Below are positions 38,985 to 51,966 of a stretch of 64,000 nucleotides of DNA, piece after piece. Origin of the DNA: Anagrus nilaparvatae. Taxonomy: Eukaryota; Arthropoda; Insecta; Hymenoptera; Mymaridae. The notes beneath the pieces were generated by a model that was not told the origin of the DNA, made no database searches, and was given only the letters and a program-made list of their open reading frames with translations. How positions within the stretch are numbered: the stretch's first letter is position 1; the number at the start of each line of letters is the position of its first letter. The stretch covers positions 1,674,001-1,738,000 of the forward strand of contig JAKSXM010000277.1 of NCBI GenBank assembly GCA_022575985.1, read 5' to 3'. Both the position numbers and the translations under genes were made by a program.

Positions 38985-39273
38985 CGGCAATCATTATTTC
39001 CTTATCGCTCGGCATTCAGGATTTCCTTAACGCTCGGCAATCAGGATTTCCTTAACGCTCGGCTATTAACACTCAGCAATCAGCATTTCCTTAACGCTCA
39101 ACAATTAACGCTCGGCATTCAGGAATTCCTTAACGCTCAGCAATCAGGATTTCCTTAACGTTCGGCAATCAGGATTTCTAACACAAATTTCCTTAACGCT
39201 CAGCAGTCAGGATTTCTAACTCAAATTTCCTTAACGCTCAGCAATCATCATTTCCTTAACGCTCGGCAATCAG
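38981..39273 (+). repeat. First B monomer block
   Basis: 25-base and shortened B monomers from the junction to the first spacer. It includes TATTAACACTCAGC and AACAATTAACGC variants that recur at 39,945 and 43,424. Confidence 0.85.
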
Positions 39274-40418
39274 GATTCTGATGATTCTGGTGCTATCAAA
39301 TTCTAATGGCTTCATTTATTATTCTAATTAGTGGCTGTTTTATAATTTTTCTTCATTAAATTGACTATATATAAAATTTATAGTGCTTAGCCCTTATTTA
39401 GTTAACAATTTTAGGCAGTAATTTAATGATTTAATTGACATTTTATTATTTATACTGCAGTTTACTCATGAGTTGAATAACTCTAAATTCAATGTTTCAG
39501 TTCAGTTACTTGACTGAATTTATTTTTATCACATTTAGTTTATTTGTTAGAAACTGCATAGTAAAAAAACTATTTTATCTAACTATTATATTCTTATCTA
39601 TTATATGCAGCATTTGTACGTTGCAAGAGGTTACTTTCCATATTTAACTAAATTCCTCTAATGCATATGATTCTTATATTTTTATCAAGTATTTAACAAG
39701 AATTTTTAACTATTGCATGCAATATCATAATGGATGCAGTTAATATGTAGTCATTAAGATATTATTTAAATTCTTACTTAATGCTTAAATTTATGTTTAA
39801 TGTCTCTCACCTAACTCAAAATTAAATTATTACTTAATGCTTAAATTAATTAATGTTTAATTTCTATCACCTAACTCACATTTCCTTAACGCTAAGCAAT
39901 CATCATTAATGCTCGGCAATTAGGATTTCCTTAACGCACGGCTATTAACACTCAGCAATCAGGATTTCCTTAACGCTCAACAATTAACGCTCGGCATTCA
40001 GGAATTCCTTAACGCTCAGCAATCAGGATTTCCTTAACGTTCGGCAATCAGGATTTCTAACACAAATTTCCTTAACGCTCAGCAGTCAGGATTTCTAACT
40101 CAAATTTCCGTAACGCTCAGCAGTCATCATTTCCTTAACGCTCGGCAATCAGGATTCTGATGATTCTGGTTCTATCAGGATTTCTAACAAAAATTTCTTT
40201 AACGCTCAGCAGTCAGGATTTCTAACTCAAATTTCCGTAACGCTCAGCAGTCATCATTTCCTTAACGCTCGGCAATCAGGATTTCCTTAACGCTCGGCAA
40301 TTAACGCTCGGCAATTAGGATTTCCTTAACACTTAGCAATCAGGATTTCCTTAACGCTCGGCAATAAGGATTTCCTTAACGCTCGGCAATAAGGATTTTC
40401 TTAACGCTCGGCAATCAG
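39274..40418 (+). repeat. Array B unit 1
   Basis: Class a spacer to about 39,878, with the segment homologous to array A (39,534-39,590) and two tail copies. The monomer block that follows contains a stray spacer start (about 40,153-40,178) that returns to monomers. Confidence 0.85.
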
Positions 40419-40977
40419 GATTCTGATATTTCTGGTGCTCAGAATTCTGATGGCTTCATTTATTATTCTAATAAGTGGCTGTATTATAATTTTTCTTCAT
40501 TAAATTGACTATATATAAAATTTATAGTGCATAGCCCTTAATTAGTTAACAATTTTAAGCAGTAATTTAATGATTTAATTGACATTTTATTATTTATACT
40601 GCAGTTTACTCATGAGGAATAATATGTTGAATAACTCTAAATTCAATGTTTCAGTTCAGTTACTTAACTGAATTCATTTAACTGAATTTAACTAAATTCC
40701 TCTAATGCATATATTCTTATATTCATAGATTCTTATATTTTTATCAAGTATTTAACAAGAATTTTTAACTATTGCATGCAATATCATAATGTATGCAGTT
40801 AATATGTAGTCATTAAGTTATTACTTAAATTCTTACTTAATGCTTAAATATATGTTTAATTTCTATCACCTAACTCAAATTTCCTTAACGCTCAGCAATC
40901 ATTATTTCCTTAACGCTCGGCATTCAGGATTTCCTTAACGCTCGGCAATAAGGATTTTCTTAACGCTCAGCAATCAG
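40419..40977 (+). repeat. Array B unit 2, internally deleted spacer
   Basis: Class c spacer to about 40,878. It has the 10-base insertion after CTCATGAG. The middle (TTTAGTTTATTTG through the CATATTTAACT region) is deleted near 40,670-40,690, joined at a CTGAATT/ACTAAATT repeat. One tail copy. Confidence 0.85.
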
Positions 40978-41889
40978 GATTCTGATATTTCTGGTGCTAT
41001 TAAATTCTAATGGCTTCATTTATCATTCTAATAAGTGGCTGTATTATAATTTTTCTTCATTAAATTGACCATATATAAAATTTTTATAGTGCTTAGCCCT
41101 TAATTAGTTAACAATTTTAGGCAGTAATTTAATGATTTAATTGACATTTTATTATTTATACTGCAGTTTACTCATGAGGAATAATATGTTGAATAACTCT
41201 AAATTCAATGTTTCAGTTCAGTTACTTGACTGAATTCATTTAATTTTATCACATTTAGTTTATTTGTTAGAAACTGCATAGTAATAAAGCTATTTTATCT
41301 AACTATTATATTCTTATCTATATGCAGCATTTGTACGTTGCAAGTGTTTATTTTCCATATTTAACTAAATTCCTCTAATGCATATGATTCTTATTTTTTT
41401 AACAAGTATTTAACAAGAATTTTTAACTATTGCATGCAATATCATAATGGATGCAGTTAATATGTAGTTATTACGTTATTACGTTATTAAGTTATTACTT
41501 AAATTCTTACTTAATGCTTAAATATATGTTTAATGTCTATCACCTAACTCAAAATTAAATTATTACTTAATGCTTAAATTAATTAATGTTTAATTTCTAT
41601 CACCTAACTCAAATTTCCTTAACGCTCAGCAATCATTATTTCCTTAACGCTCGGCATTCAGGATTTTCTTAACGCTCGGCAATCAGGAATTCCTTAACGC
41701 TCAGCAATCAGGATTTCCTTAACGCTCGGCAACTAACGCTCAGCAATCAGGATTTCCTTAACGCTCGGCAATTAACGCTCGGCAATCAGGATTTCCTTAA
41801 CGGTCAGCAATCAGGATTTCCTTAACGCTCGGCAATAAGGATTTCCTTAACGCTCGGCAATAAGGATTTTCTTAACGCTCAGCAATCAG
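40978..41889 (+). repeat. Array B unit 3
   Basis: Class b spacer to about 41,610 with the 10-base insertion, a TTATTACG tandem expansion near 41,467 and two tail copies, then monomers. Confidence 0.85.
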
Positions 41890-42137
41890 GATTCTGATAT
41901 TTCTGGTGCTATTAAATTGTTCATTCATTTATTATTCTAATAAGTGGCTGTATTATAATTTTTCTTCATTAAATTGACTATATATAAAATTTATAGTGCT
42001 TAGCGCTTAATTAGTTAACAATTTTAAGCAGTAATTTAATGATTTAATTGACATTTTATTATTTATACTGCAGTTTACTCATGAGGAATAATATGTTGAA
42101 TAACTCTAAATTCAATGTTTCAGTTCAGTTCAATCAC
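41890..42137 (+). repeat. Array B unit 4, truncated
   Basis: Only 248 bases. The spacer stops at CAGTTCAGTTC near 42,131 and runs straight into AATCACGATTCTGAT, the start of the next spacer. The second half of the spacer and the entire monomer block are missing. A TCAG/TCA-rich microhomology lies at the join. Confidence 0.85.
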
Positions 42138-42704
42138 GATTCTGATATTTCTGGTGCTATGAAATTGTTCATTCATTTATTATTCTAATAAGTGGCTGTA
42201 TTATAATTTTTCTTCATTAAATTGACTATATATAAAATTTATAGTGCTTAGCCCTTAATTAGTTAACAATTTTAAGCAGTAATTTAATGATTTAATTGAC
42301 ATTTTATTATTTATACTGCAGTTTACTCATGAGGAATAATATGTTGAATAACTCTAAATTCAATGTTTCAGTTCAGTTACTTGACTGAATTCATTTAACT
42401 GAATTTAACTAAATTCCTCTAATGCATATGATTCTTATATTTTTATCAAGTATTTAACAAGAATTTTTAACTATTGCATGCAATATCATAATGTATGCAG
42501 TTAATATGTAGTCATTAAGTTATTACTTAAATTCTTACTTAATGCTTAAATGTATGTTTAATTTCTATCACCTAACTCAAATTTCCTTAACGCTCAGCAA
42601 TCATTATTTCCTTAACGCTCGGCATTCAGGATTTCCTTAACGCTCGGCAATAAGGATTTCCTTAACGCTCGGCAATAAGGATTTTCTTAACGCTCAGCAA
42701 TCAG
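42138..42704 (+). repeat. Array B unit 5, internally deleted spacer
   Basis: Class b spacer (CTATGAAATTG variant) to about 42,578, with the 10-base insertion and the same middle deletion as unit 2 (near 42,393). One tail copy. Confidence 0.85.
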
Positions 42705-43624
42705 GATTCTGATATTTCTGGTGCTATTAAATTCTAATGGCTTCATTTATCATTCTAATAAGTGGCTGTATTATAATTTTTCTTCATTAAATTGACCATA
42801 TATAAAATTTATAGTGCTTAGCCCTTAATTAGTTAACAATTTTAGGCAGTAATTTAATGATTTAATTGACATTTTATTATTTATACTGCAGTTTACTCAT
42901 GAGGAATAATATGTTGAATAACTCTAAATTCAATATTTCAGTTCAGTTACTTGACTGAATTCATTTATTTTTATCACATTTAGTTTATATGTTAGATACT
43001 ACATAGTAAAAAAACTATTTTATCTAACTATTATATTCTTATCTATTATATGCAGCATTTATATGTTGCAAGGGGTTACTTTCAATATCTAACTAAATTC
43101 CTCCAATGATTCTTATATTTTTAACAAGTATTTAACAAGTATTTTTAACTATTGCATGCAATATCATAATGGATGCAGTTAATATGTAGTGTACTTAATG
43201 CTTAAATATATGTTTAATGTCTATCACCTAACTCAAAATTAAATTATTACTTAATGCTTAAATTAATTAATGTTTAATTTTTATCACCTTACTGAAATTT
43301 CCTTAACGCTCAGCAATAATTATTTCCTTAACGCTCGGCAATCATTATTTCCTTAACGCTCGGTATTCAGGATTTCCTTAACGCTCGGCAATCAGGATTT
43401 CCTTATCGCTCGGCTATTAACACTCAGCAATCAGGATTTCCTTAACGCTCAACAATTAACGCTCGGCATTCAGGAATTCCTTAACGCTCAGCAATCAGAA
43501 TTTCCTTAACGTTCGGCAATCAGGATTTCTAACACAAATTTCCTTAACGCTCAGCAGTCAGGATTTCTAACTCAAATTTTCTTAACGCTCAGCAATCATC
43601 ATTTCTTTAACGCTCGGCAATCAG
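42705..43624 (+). repeat. Array B unit 6
   Basis: Class b spacer to about 43,295 with the 10-base insertion. The middle and tail are more divergent than usual (CTACATAGT, ATATGTTGCAAG, CACCTTACTGAAA). Two tail copies. Confidence 0.85.
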
Positions 43625-44294
43625 GATTCTGATGATTCTGGTGCTATCAAATTCTAATGGCTTCATTTATTATTCTAATTAGTGGCTGTTTTATAATTTT
43701 TCTTCATTAAATTGACTATATATAAAATTTATAGTGCTTAGCCCTTATTTAGTTAACAATTTTAGGCAGTAATTTAATGATTTAATTGACATTTTATTAT
43801 TTATACTGCAGTTTACTCATGAGTTGAATAACTCTAAATTCAATGTTTCAGTTCAGTTACTTGACTGAATTTATTTTTATCACATTTAGTTTATTTGTTA
43901 GAAACTGCATAGTAAAAAAACTATTTTATCTAACTATTATATTCTTATCTATTATATGCAGCATTTGTACGTTGCAAGTGGTTACTTTCCATATTTAACT
44001 AAATTCCTCTAATGCATATGATTCTTATATTTTTATCAAGTATTTAACAAGAATTTTTAACTATTGCATGCAATATCATAATGTATGCAGTTAATATGTA
44101 GTCATTAAGTTATTACTTAAATTCTTACTTAATGCTTAAATATATGTTTAATTTCTATCACCTAACTCAAATTTCCTTAACGCTCAGCAATCATTATTTC
44201 CTTAACGCTCGGCATTCAGGATTTCCTTAACGCTCGGCAATAAGGATTTCCTTAACGCTCGGCAATAAGGATTTTCTTAACGCTCAGCAATCAG
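43625..44294 (+). repeat. Array B unit 7
   Basis: Class a spacer to about 44,168, one tail copy, no 10-base insertion; very like unit 1 in its first half. Short monomer block. Confidence 0.85.
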
Positions 44295-45292
44295 GATTCT
44301 GATATTTCTGGTGCTATTAAATTCTAATGGCTTCATTTATCATTCTAATAAGTGGCTGTATTATAATTTTTCTTCATTAAATTGACCATATATAAAATTT
44401 ATAGTGCTTAGCCCTTAATTAGTTAACAATTTTAGGCAGTAATTTAATGATTTAATTGACATTTTATTATTTATACTGCAGTTTACTCATGAGTTGAATA
44501 ACTCTAAATTCAATGTTTCAGTTCAGTTAATTGACTGAATTCATTTATTTTTATACCATTATTTTATTTGTTAGAAACTGCATAGTAAAAAAACTATTTT
44601 AACTAACTATTATATTCTTATCTATTATATGCAGCATTTGTACGTTGCAAGTGGTTACTTTCCATATCTAACTAAATTCCTCTAATGCATATGATTCTTA
44701 TATTTTTATCAAGTATTTAACAAGAATTTTTAACTATTGCATGAAATATCATAATGGATGCAGTTAATATGTAGTCATTAAGTTATTATTTAAATTCTTA
44801 CTTAATGCTTGAATTTATGTTTAATGTCTATCACCTAACTCAAAATTAAATTATTACTTAATGCTTAAATTAATTAATGTTTAATTTCTATCACCTAACT
44901 CAAATTTCCTTAACGCTCAGCAATCATTATTTCCTTAACGCTCGGCATTCAGGATTTCCTTAACGCTCGTCAATCAGGAATTCCTTAAAGCTCGGCAACC
45001 AGGATTTCCTTAACGCTCGGCAATCAGGATTTCCTTAACGCTCAGCAACCAGGATTTCCTTAACGCTCGGCAATTAACGCTCGGCAATCAGGAATTCCTT
45101 AACGCTCAGCAATCAAGATTTCCTTAACGTTCGGCAATCAGGATTTCTAACACAAATTTCCTTAACGCTCCGCAGTCAGGATTTCTAACTCAAATTTCCT
45201 TAACGCTCAGCAATCATCATTTCCTTAACGCTCGGCAATCAGGATTTCCTTAACGCTCGGCAATCAGGATTTCCTTAACGCTCAGCATTCAG
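44295..45292 (+). repeat. Array B unit 8
   Basis: Class b spacer to about 44,901 with an ATACCATTATTTTAT middle, also found in units 19, 23 and 25. Two tail copies and a long monomer block. Confidence 0.85.
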
Positions 45293-46267
45293 GATTCGGA
45301 TGATTCTGGTGCTATCAAATTCTAATGGCTTTATTTATTATTCTAATAAGTGGCTGTTTTATAATTTTTCTTCATTAAATTGACTATATATAAAATTTAT
45401 AGTGCTTAGCCCTTAATTAGTTAACAATTTTAGGCAGTAATTTAATGATTTAATTGACATTTTATTATTTATACTGCAGTTTTTTCATGAGTTGAATAAC
45501 TCTAAATTCAATGTTTCAGTTCAATTACTTGACTGAATTCATTTATTTTTAACCTATTATTTTATTTGTTAGAAACTGCATAGTAAAAAAACTATTTTAA
45601 CTAATTATTATATTCTTATCTATTATATGCAGCATTTGTACGTTGCAAGTGGTTACTTTCCATATCTAACTAAATTCCTCTAATGCATATGATTCTTATA
45701 TTTTTAACAAGTATTTAACAAGTATTTTTAACTATTGCATGCAATATCATAATGGATGCAGTTAATATGTAGTCATTAAGTTATTACTTAAATTATTACA
45801 TAATGCTTAAATAGTTGTTTAATTTCTATCACCTAACTCAAATTTCCTTAACGCTCAGCAATCATTATTTCCTTAACGCTCGGCAATCATTATTTCCTTA
45901 ACGCTCGGCATTCAGGATTTCCTTAACGCTCAGCAATCAGGATTTCCTTAACGTTCGGCAATCGGATTTCTAACACAAATTTCCTTAACGCTCAGCAGTC
46001 AGGATTTCTAACTCAAATTTCCTTAACGCTCAGCAATCATCATTTCCTTAACGCTCGGCAATCAGGATTCTGATGATTCTGGTGCTATTACGATTTCTAA
46101 CAAAAATTTCCTTAACGCTCAGCAGTCAGGATAACTAACTCAAATTTCCGTAACGCTCAGCAGTCATCATTTCCTTAACGCTCGGCAATCAGGATTTCCT
46201 TAACGCTCGGCAATAAGGATTTCCTTAACGCTCGGCAATAAGGATTTTCTTAACGCTCAGCAATCAG
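45293..46267 (+). repeat. Array B unit 9 (dimer partner of unit 10)
   Basis: Class a spacer (start GATTCGGATG) to about 45,840, an AACCTATTATTTTAT middle and a TTTTTTCATGAG variant. The monomer block holds a stray spacer start at 46,066-46,090. Units 13, 18, 22, 24 and 26 have the same layout. Confidence 0.85.
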
Positions 46268-47089
46268 GATTCTGATATTTCTGGTGCTCAGAATTCTGAT
46301 GGCTTCATTTATTATTCTAATAAGTGGCTGTATTATAATTTTTCTTCATTAAATTGACTATATATAAAATTTATAGTGCTTAGCCCTTAATTAGTTAACA
46401 ATTTTAGGCAGTAATTTAATGATTTAATTGACATTTTATTATTTATACTGCAGTTTACTCATGAGTTGAATAACTCTAAATTAAATGTTTCAGTTCAGTT
46501 ACTTGACTAAATTTATTTATTTTTATCACATTTAGTTTATTTGCTAGAAACTGCATAGTAAAAAAATTATTTTATCTAACTATTATATTCTTATCTATTA
46601 TATGCAGTATTTGTACGTTGTAAGTGGTTACTTTCCATATTTAACTAAATTCCTCTAATGCATATGATTCTTATATTTTTACCAAGTATTTAACAAGAAT
46701 TTTTAACTATTGCATGCAATATCATAATGGATGCAGTTAATATGTAGTCATTAAGTTATTATTTAAATTCTTACTTAATGCTTGAATTTATGTTTAATGT
46801 CTATCACCTAACTCAAAATTAAATTATTACTTAATGCTTAAATTAATTAATGTTTAATTTCTATCACCTAACTCAAATTTCCTTAACGCTCAGCAATCAT
46901 TATTTCCTTAACGCTCGGCATTCAGGATTTCCTTAACGCTCGTCAATCAGGAATTCCTTAAAGCTCGGCAATCAGGATTTCCTTAACGCTCGGCAATCAG
47001 GATTTCCTTAACGCTCGGCAATCAGGATTTCCTTAACGCTCGGCAATTAACGCTCGGCAATCAGGATTTCCTTAACGCTTAGCATTCAG
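46268..47089 (+). repeat. Array B unit 10
   Basis: Class c spacer to about 46,875 with TTTGCTAGAAACTG and a TATGCAGTATTTG variant, shared with units 14, 15, 27 and 28. Two tail copies. Confidence 0.85.
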
Positions 47090-47992
47090 GATTCTGATGA
47101 TTCTGGTGCTATCAAATTTTAATGGCTTTATTTATTATTCTAATAAGTGGCTGTTTTATAATTTTTCTTCATTAAATTGACTATATATAAAATTTATAGT
47201 GCTTAGCCCTTAATTAGTTAACAATTTTAGGCAGTAATTTAATGATTTAATTGACATTTTATTATTTATACTGCAGTTTTTTCATGAGTTGAATAACTCT
47301 AAATTCAATGTTTCAGTTCAGTTACTTGACTGAATTTATTTATTTTTATCACATTTAGTTTATTTGTTAGAAACTGCATAGTAAAAAAACTATTTTATCT
47401 AACTATTATATTCTTATCTATTATATGCAGCATTTGTACGTTGTAAGTGGTTACTTTCCATATTTAACTAAATTCCTCTAATGCATATGATTCTTATATT
47501 TTTACCAAGTATTTAACAAGAATTTTTAACTATTGCATGCAATAGCATAATGGATGCAGTTAATATGTAGTTATTACGTTATTACGTTATTAAGTTATTA
47601 CTTAAATTCTTACTTAATGCTTAAATATATGTTTAATGTCTATCACCTAACTCAAAATTAAATTATTACTGAATGCTTAAATTAATTAATGTTTAATTTC
47701 TATCACCTAACTCAAATTTCCTTAACGCTCAGCAATCGTTATTTCCTTAACGCTCGGCATTCAGGATTTTCTTAACGCTCGGCAATCAGGAATTCCTTAA
47801 CGCTCAGCAATCAGGATTTCCTTAACGCTCGGCAACTAACGCTCAGCAATCAGGATTTCCTTAACGCTCGGCAATTAACGCTCGGCAATCAGGATTTCCT
47901 TAACGGTCAGCAATCAGGATTTACTTAACGCTCGGCAATAAGGATTTCCTTAACGCTCGGCAATAAGGATTTTCTTAACGCTCAGCAATCAG
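47090..47992 (+). repeat. Array B unit 11
   Basis: Class a spacer to about 47,713 with TTTTTTCATGAG, TTATTACG expansion and two tail copies. It corresponds to units 16 and 20. Confidence 0.85.
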
Positions 47993-49152
47993 GATTCTGA
48001 TATTTCTGGTGCTATTAAATTCTTCATTCATTTATTATTCTAATAAGTGGCTGTATTATATAATTTTTCTTCATTAAATTGACTATATATAAAATTTTTA
48101 TAGTGCTTAGCCCTTAATTAGTTAACAATTTTAGGCAGTAATTTAATGATTTAATTGATTTTATTATTTATACTGCAGTTTACTCATGAGGAATAATATG
48201 TTGAATAACTCTAAATTCAATGTTTCAGTTCAGTTACTTGACTGAATTCATTTATTTTTATCACATTTAGTTTATTTGTTAGAAACTGCATACTAATAAA
48301 GATATTTTATCTAACTATTATATTCTTATCTATATGCAGCATTTGTACGTTGCAAGTGGTTACTTTCCATATTTAACTAAATTCCTCTAATGCATATGAT
48401 TCTTATATTTTTAACAAGTATTTAACAAGAATTTTTAACTATTGCATGCTATTGCATGATATTTCATAATGGATGCAGTTAATATGTAGTTATTACGTTA
48501 TTACGTTATTAAGTTATTACTTAAATTATTACTTAATGCTTAAATAGATGTTTAATTTCTATCACCTAACTAAAAATTAAATTATTACTTAATGCTTAAA
48601 TTAATTAATGTTTAATTTCTATCATCTAACTCAAATTTCCTTAACACTCGGCATTCAGGATTTCATTAACGCTCGGCAATCAGGATTTCCTTAACGCTCG
48701 GCAATTAACGCTCGGCAATCAGGATTTCCTTAACGCTCAGCAACCAGGATTTCCTTAACGCTCAACAATTAACGCTCGGCAATCAGGATTTCTAACAAAA
48801 ATTTCCTTAACGCTCAGCAGTCAGGATAACTAACTCAAATTTCCGTAACGCTCAGTAGTCATCATTTCCTTAACGCTCGGCAATCAGGATTTCCTTAACG
48901 CTCGGCAATTAACGCTCGGCAATTAGAATTTTCTTAACGCTAAGCAATCAGGATTTCCTTAACGCTCGGCAATAAGGATTTCCTTAACGCTCGGCAATAA
49001 GGATTTTCTTAACGCTCAGCAATCAGGATTTCCTTAACGTTTGGCAATCAGGATTTCTAACACAAATTTCCTTAACGCTCAGCAGTCAGGATTTCTACCT
49101 CAAATTTCCTTAACGCTCAGCAATCATCATTTCCTTAACGCTCGGCAATCAG
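47993..49152 (+). repeat. Array B unit 12
   Basis: Class b spacer to about 48,632 with the 10-base insertion, a shortened TTAATTGATTTTATT and a duplicated ATTGCATGCT near 48,444. Its monomer block is the longest among the units of this type. It corresponds to units 17 and 21. Confidence 0.85.
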
Positions 49153-50128
49153 GATTCTGATGATTCTGGTGCTATCAAATTCTAATGGCTTCATTTATTA
49201 TTCTAATTAGTGGCTGTTTTATAATTTTTCTTCATTAAATTGACTATTTATAAAATTTATAGTGCTTAGCCCTTAATTAGTTAACAATTTTAGGCAGTAA
49301 TTTAATGATTTAATTGACATTTTATTATTTATACTGCAGTTTACTCATGAGTTGAATAACTCTAAATTCAATGTTTCAGTTCAATTACTTGACTGAATTC
49401 ATTTATTTTTAACCCATTATTTTATTTGTTAGAAACTGCATAGTAAAAAAACTATTTTAAATAATTATTATATTCTTATCTATTATATGCAGCATTTGTA
49501 CGTTGCAAGTGGTTACTTTCCATATCTAACTAAATTCCTCTAATGCATATGATTCTTATATTTTTAACAAGTATTTAACAAGTATTTTTAACTATTGCAT
49601 GCAATATCATAATGGATGCAGTTAATATGTAGTCATTAAGTTATTACTTAAATTATTACATAATGCTTAAATAGTTGTTTAATTTCTATCACCTAACTCA
49701 AATTTCCTTAACGCTCAGCAATCATTATTTCCTTAACGCTCGGCAATCATTATTTCCTTAACGCTCGGCATTCAGGATTTCCTTAACGCTCAGCAATCAG
49801 GATTTCCTTAACGTGCGGCAATCAGGATTTCTAACACAAATTTCCTTAACGCTCAGCAGTCAGGATTTCTAACTCAAATTTCCTTAACGCTCAGCAATCA
49901 TCATTTCCTTAACGCTCGGCAATCAGGATTCTGATGATTCTGGTGCTATTACGATTTCTAAGAAAAATTTCCTTAACGCTCAGCAGTCAGGATAACTAAC
50001 TCAAATTTCCGTAACGCTCAGCAGTCATCATTTCCTTAACGCTCGGCAATCAGGATTTCCTTAACGCTCGGCAATAAGGATTTCCTTAACGCTCGGCAAT
50101 AAGGATTTTCTTAACGCTCAGCAATCAG
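49153..50128 (+). repeat. Array B unit 13
   Basis: Class a spacer to about 49,700 with AACCCATTATTTTAT. A stray spacer start is at 49,927. It matches unit 9 at offset 3,860. Confidence 0.85.
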
Positions 50129-50953
50129 GATTCTGATATTTCTGGTGCTCAGAATTCTGATGGCTTCATTTAGTATTCTAATAAGTGGCTGTATTATAAT
50201 TTTTCTTCATTAAATTGACTATATATAAAATTTATAGTGCTTAGCCCTTAATTAGTTAACAATTTTAGGCAGTAATTTAATGATTTAATTGACATTTTAT
50301 TATTTATACTGCAGTTTACTCATGAGTTGAATAACTCTAAATTAAATGTTTCAGTTCAGTTACTTGACTGAATTTATTTATTTTTATCACATTTAGTTTA
50401 TTTGCTAGAAACTGCATAGTAAAAAAATTATTTTATCTAACTATTATATTCTTATCTATTATATGCAGTATTTGTACGTTGTAAGTGGTTACTTTCCATA
50501 TTTAACTAAATTCCTCTAATGCATATGATTCTTATATTTTTACCAAGTATTTAACAAGAATTTTTAACTATTGCATGCAATATCATAATGGATGCAGTTA
50601 ATATGTAGTTATTACGTTATTACGTTATTAAGTTATTACTTAAATTCTTACTTAATGCTTAAATATATGTTTAATGTCTATCACCTAACTCAAAATTAGA
50701 TTATTACTTAATGCTTAAATTAATTAATGTTTAATTTCTATCACCTAACTCGAATTTCCTTAACGCTCAGCAATCATTATCTCCTTAACGCTCGGCATTC
50801 AGGAATTCCTTAACGCTCAGCAATCAGGATTTCCTTACCGTTTGGCAATCAGGATTTCTAACACAAATTTCCTTAACGCTCAGCAGTCAGGATTTCTAAC
50901 TCAAATTTCCTTAACGCTCAGCAATCATCATTTTCTTAACGCTCGGCAATCAG
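50129..50953 (+). repeat. Array B unit 14
   Basis: Class c spacer to about 50,752, a TTTGCTAG type like unit 10 (offset 3,861) but with TTATTACG expansion. Ends in AACTCGAATTTCC, as unit 27 does. Confidence 0.85.
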
Positions 50954-51966
50954 GATTCTGATGATTCTGGTGCTATCAAATTCTAATGGCTTCATTTATT
51001 ATTCTAATTAGTGGCTGTTTTATAATTTTTCTTCATTAAATTGACTATATATAAAATTTATAGTGCTTAGCCCTTAATTAGTTAACAATTTTAGGCAGTA
51101 ATTTAATGATTTAATTAACATTTTATTATTTATACTGCAGTTTACTCATGAGTTGAATAACTCTAAATTAAATGTTTCAGTTCAGTTACTTGACTGAATT
51201 TATTTATTTTTATCACATTTAGTTTATTTGCTAGAAACTGCATAGTAAAAAAATTATTTTATCTAACTATTATATTCTTATCTATTATATGCAGTATTTG
51301 TACGTTGTAAGTGGTTACTTTCCATATTTAACTAAATTCCTCTAATGCATATGATTCTTATATTTTTACCAAGTATTTAACAAGAATTTTTAACTATTGC
51401 ATGCAATATCATAATGGATGCAGTTAATATGTAGTCATTAAGTTATTATTTAAATTCTTACTTAATGCTTGAATTTATGTTTAATGTCTATCACCTAACT
51501 CAAAATTAAATTATTACTTAATGCTTAAATTAATTAATGTTTAATTTCTATCACCTAACTCAAATTTCCTTAACGCTCAGCAATCATTATTTCCTTAACG
51601 CTCGGCATTCAGGATTTCCTTAACGCTCGTCAATCAGGAATTCCTTAAAGCTCGGCAATCAGGATTTCCTTAACGCTCGGCAATCAGGATTTCCTTAACG
51701 CTCAGCAACCAGGATTTCCTTAACGCTCGGCAATTAACGCTCGGCAATCAGGAATTCCTTAACGCTCAGCAATCAGGATTTCCTTAACATTCGGCAATCA
51801 GGATTTCTAACACAAATTTCCTTAACGCTCAGCAGTCAGGATTTCTAACTCAAATTTCCTTAACGCTCAGCAATCATCATTTCCTTAACGCTCGGCAATC
51901 AGGATTTCCTTAACGCTCGGCAATTAACGCTCGGCAATCAGGATTTCCTTAACGCTTAGCATTCAG
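50954..51966 (+). repeat. Array B unit 15
   Basis: Class a spacer to about 51,562 with TTTGCTAG and TTAATTAACATT (not TTGACATT) variants; unit 28 has the same combination. Long monomer block. Confidence 0.85.

Noticed and set aside
41161..41166. CTGCAG sites as functional signals
   Set aside because: They are simply conserved by descent in each spacer; useful only as position markers.
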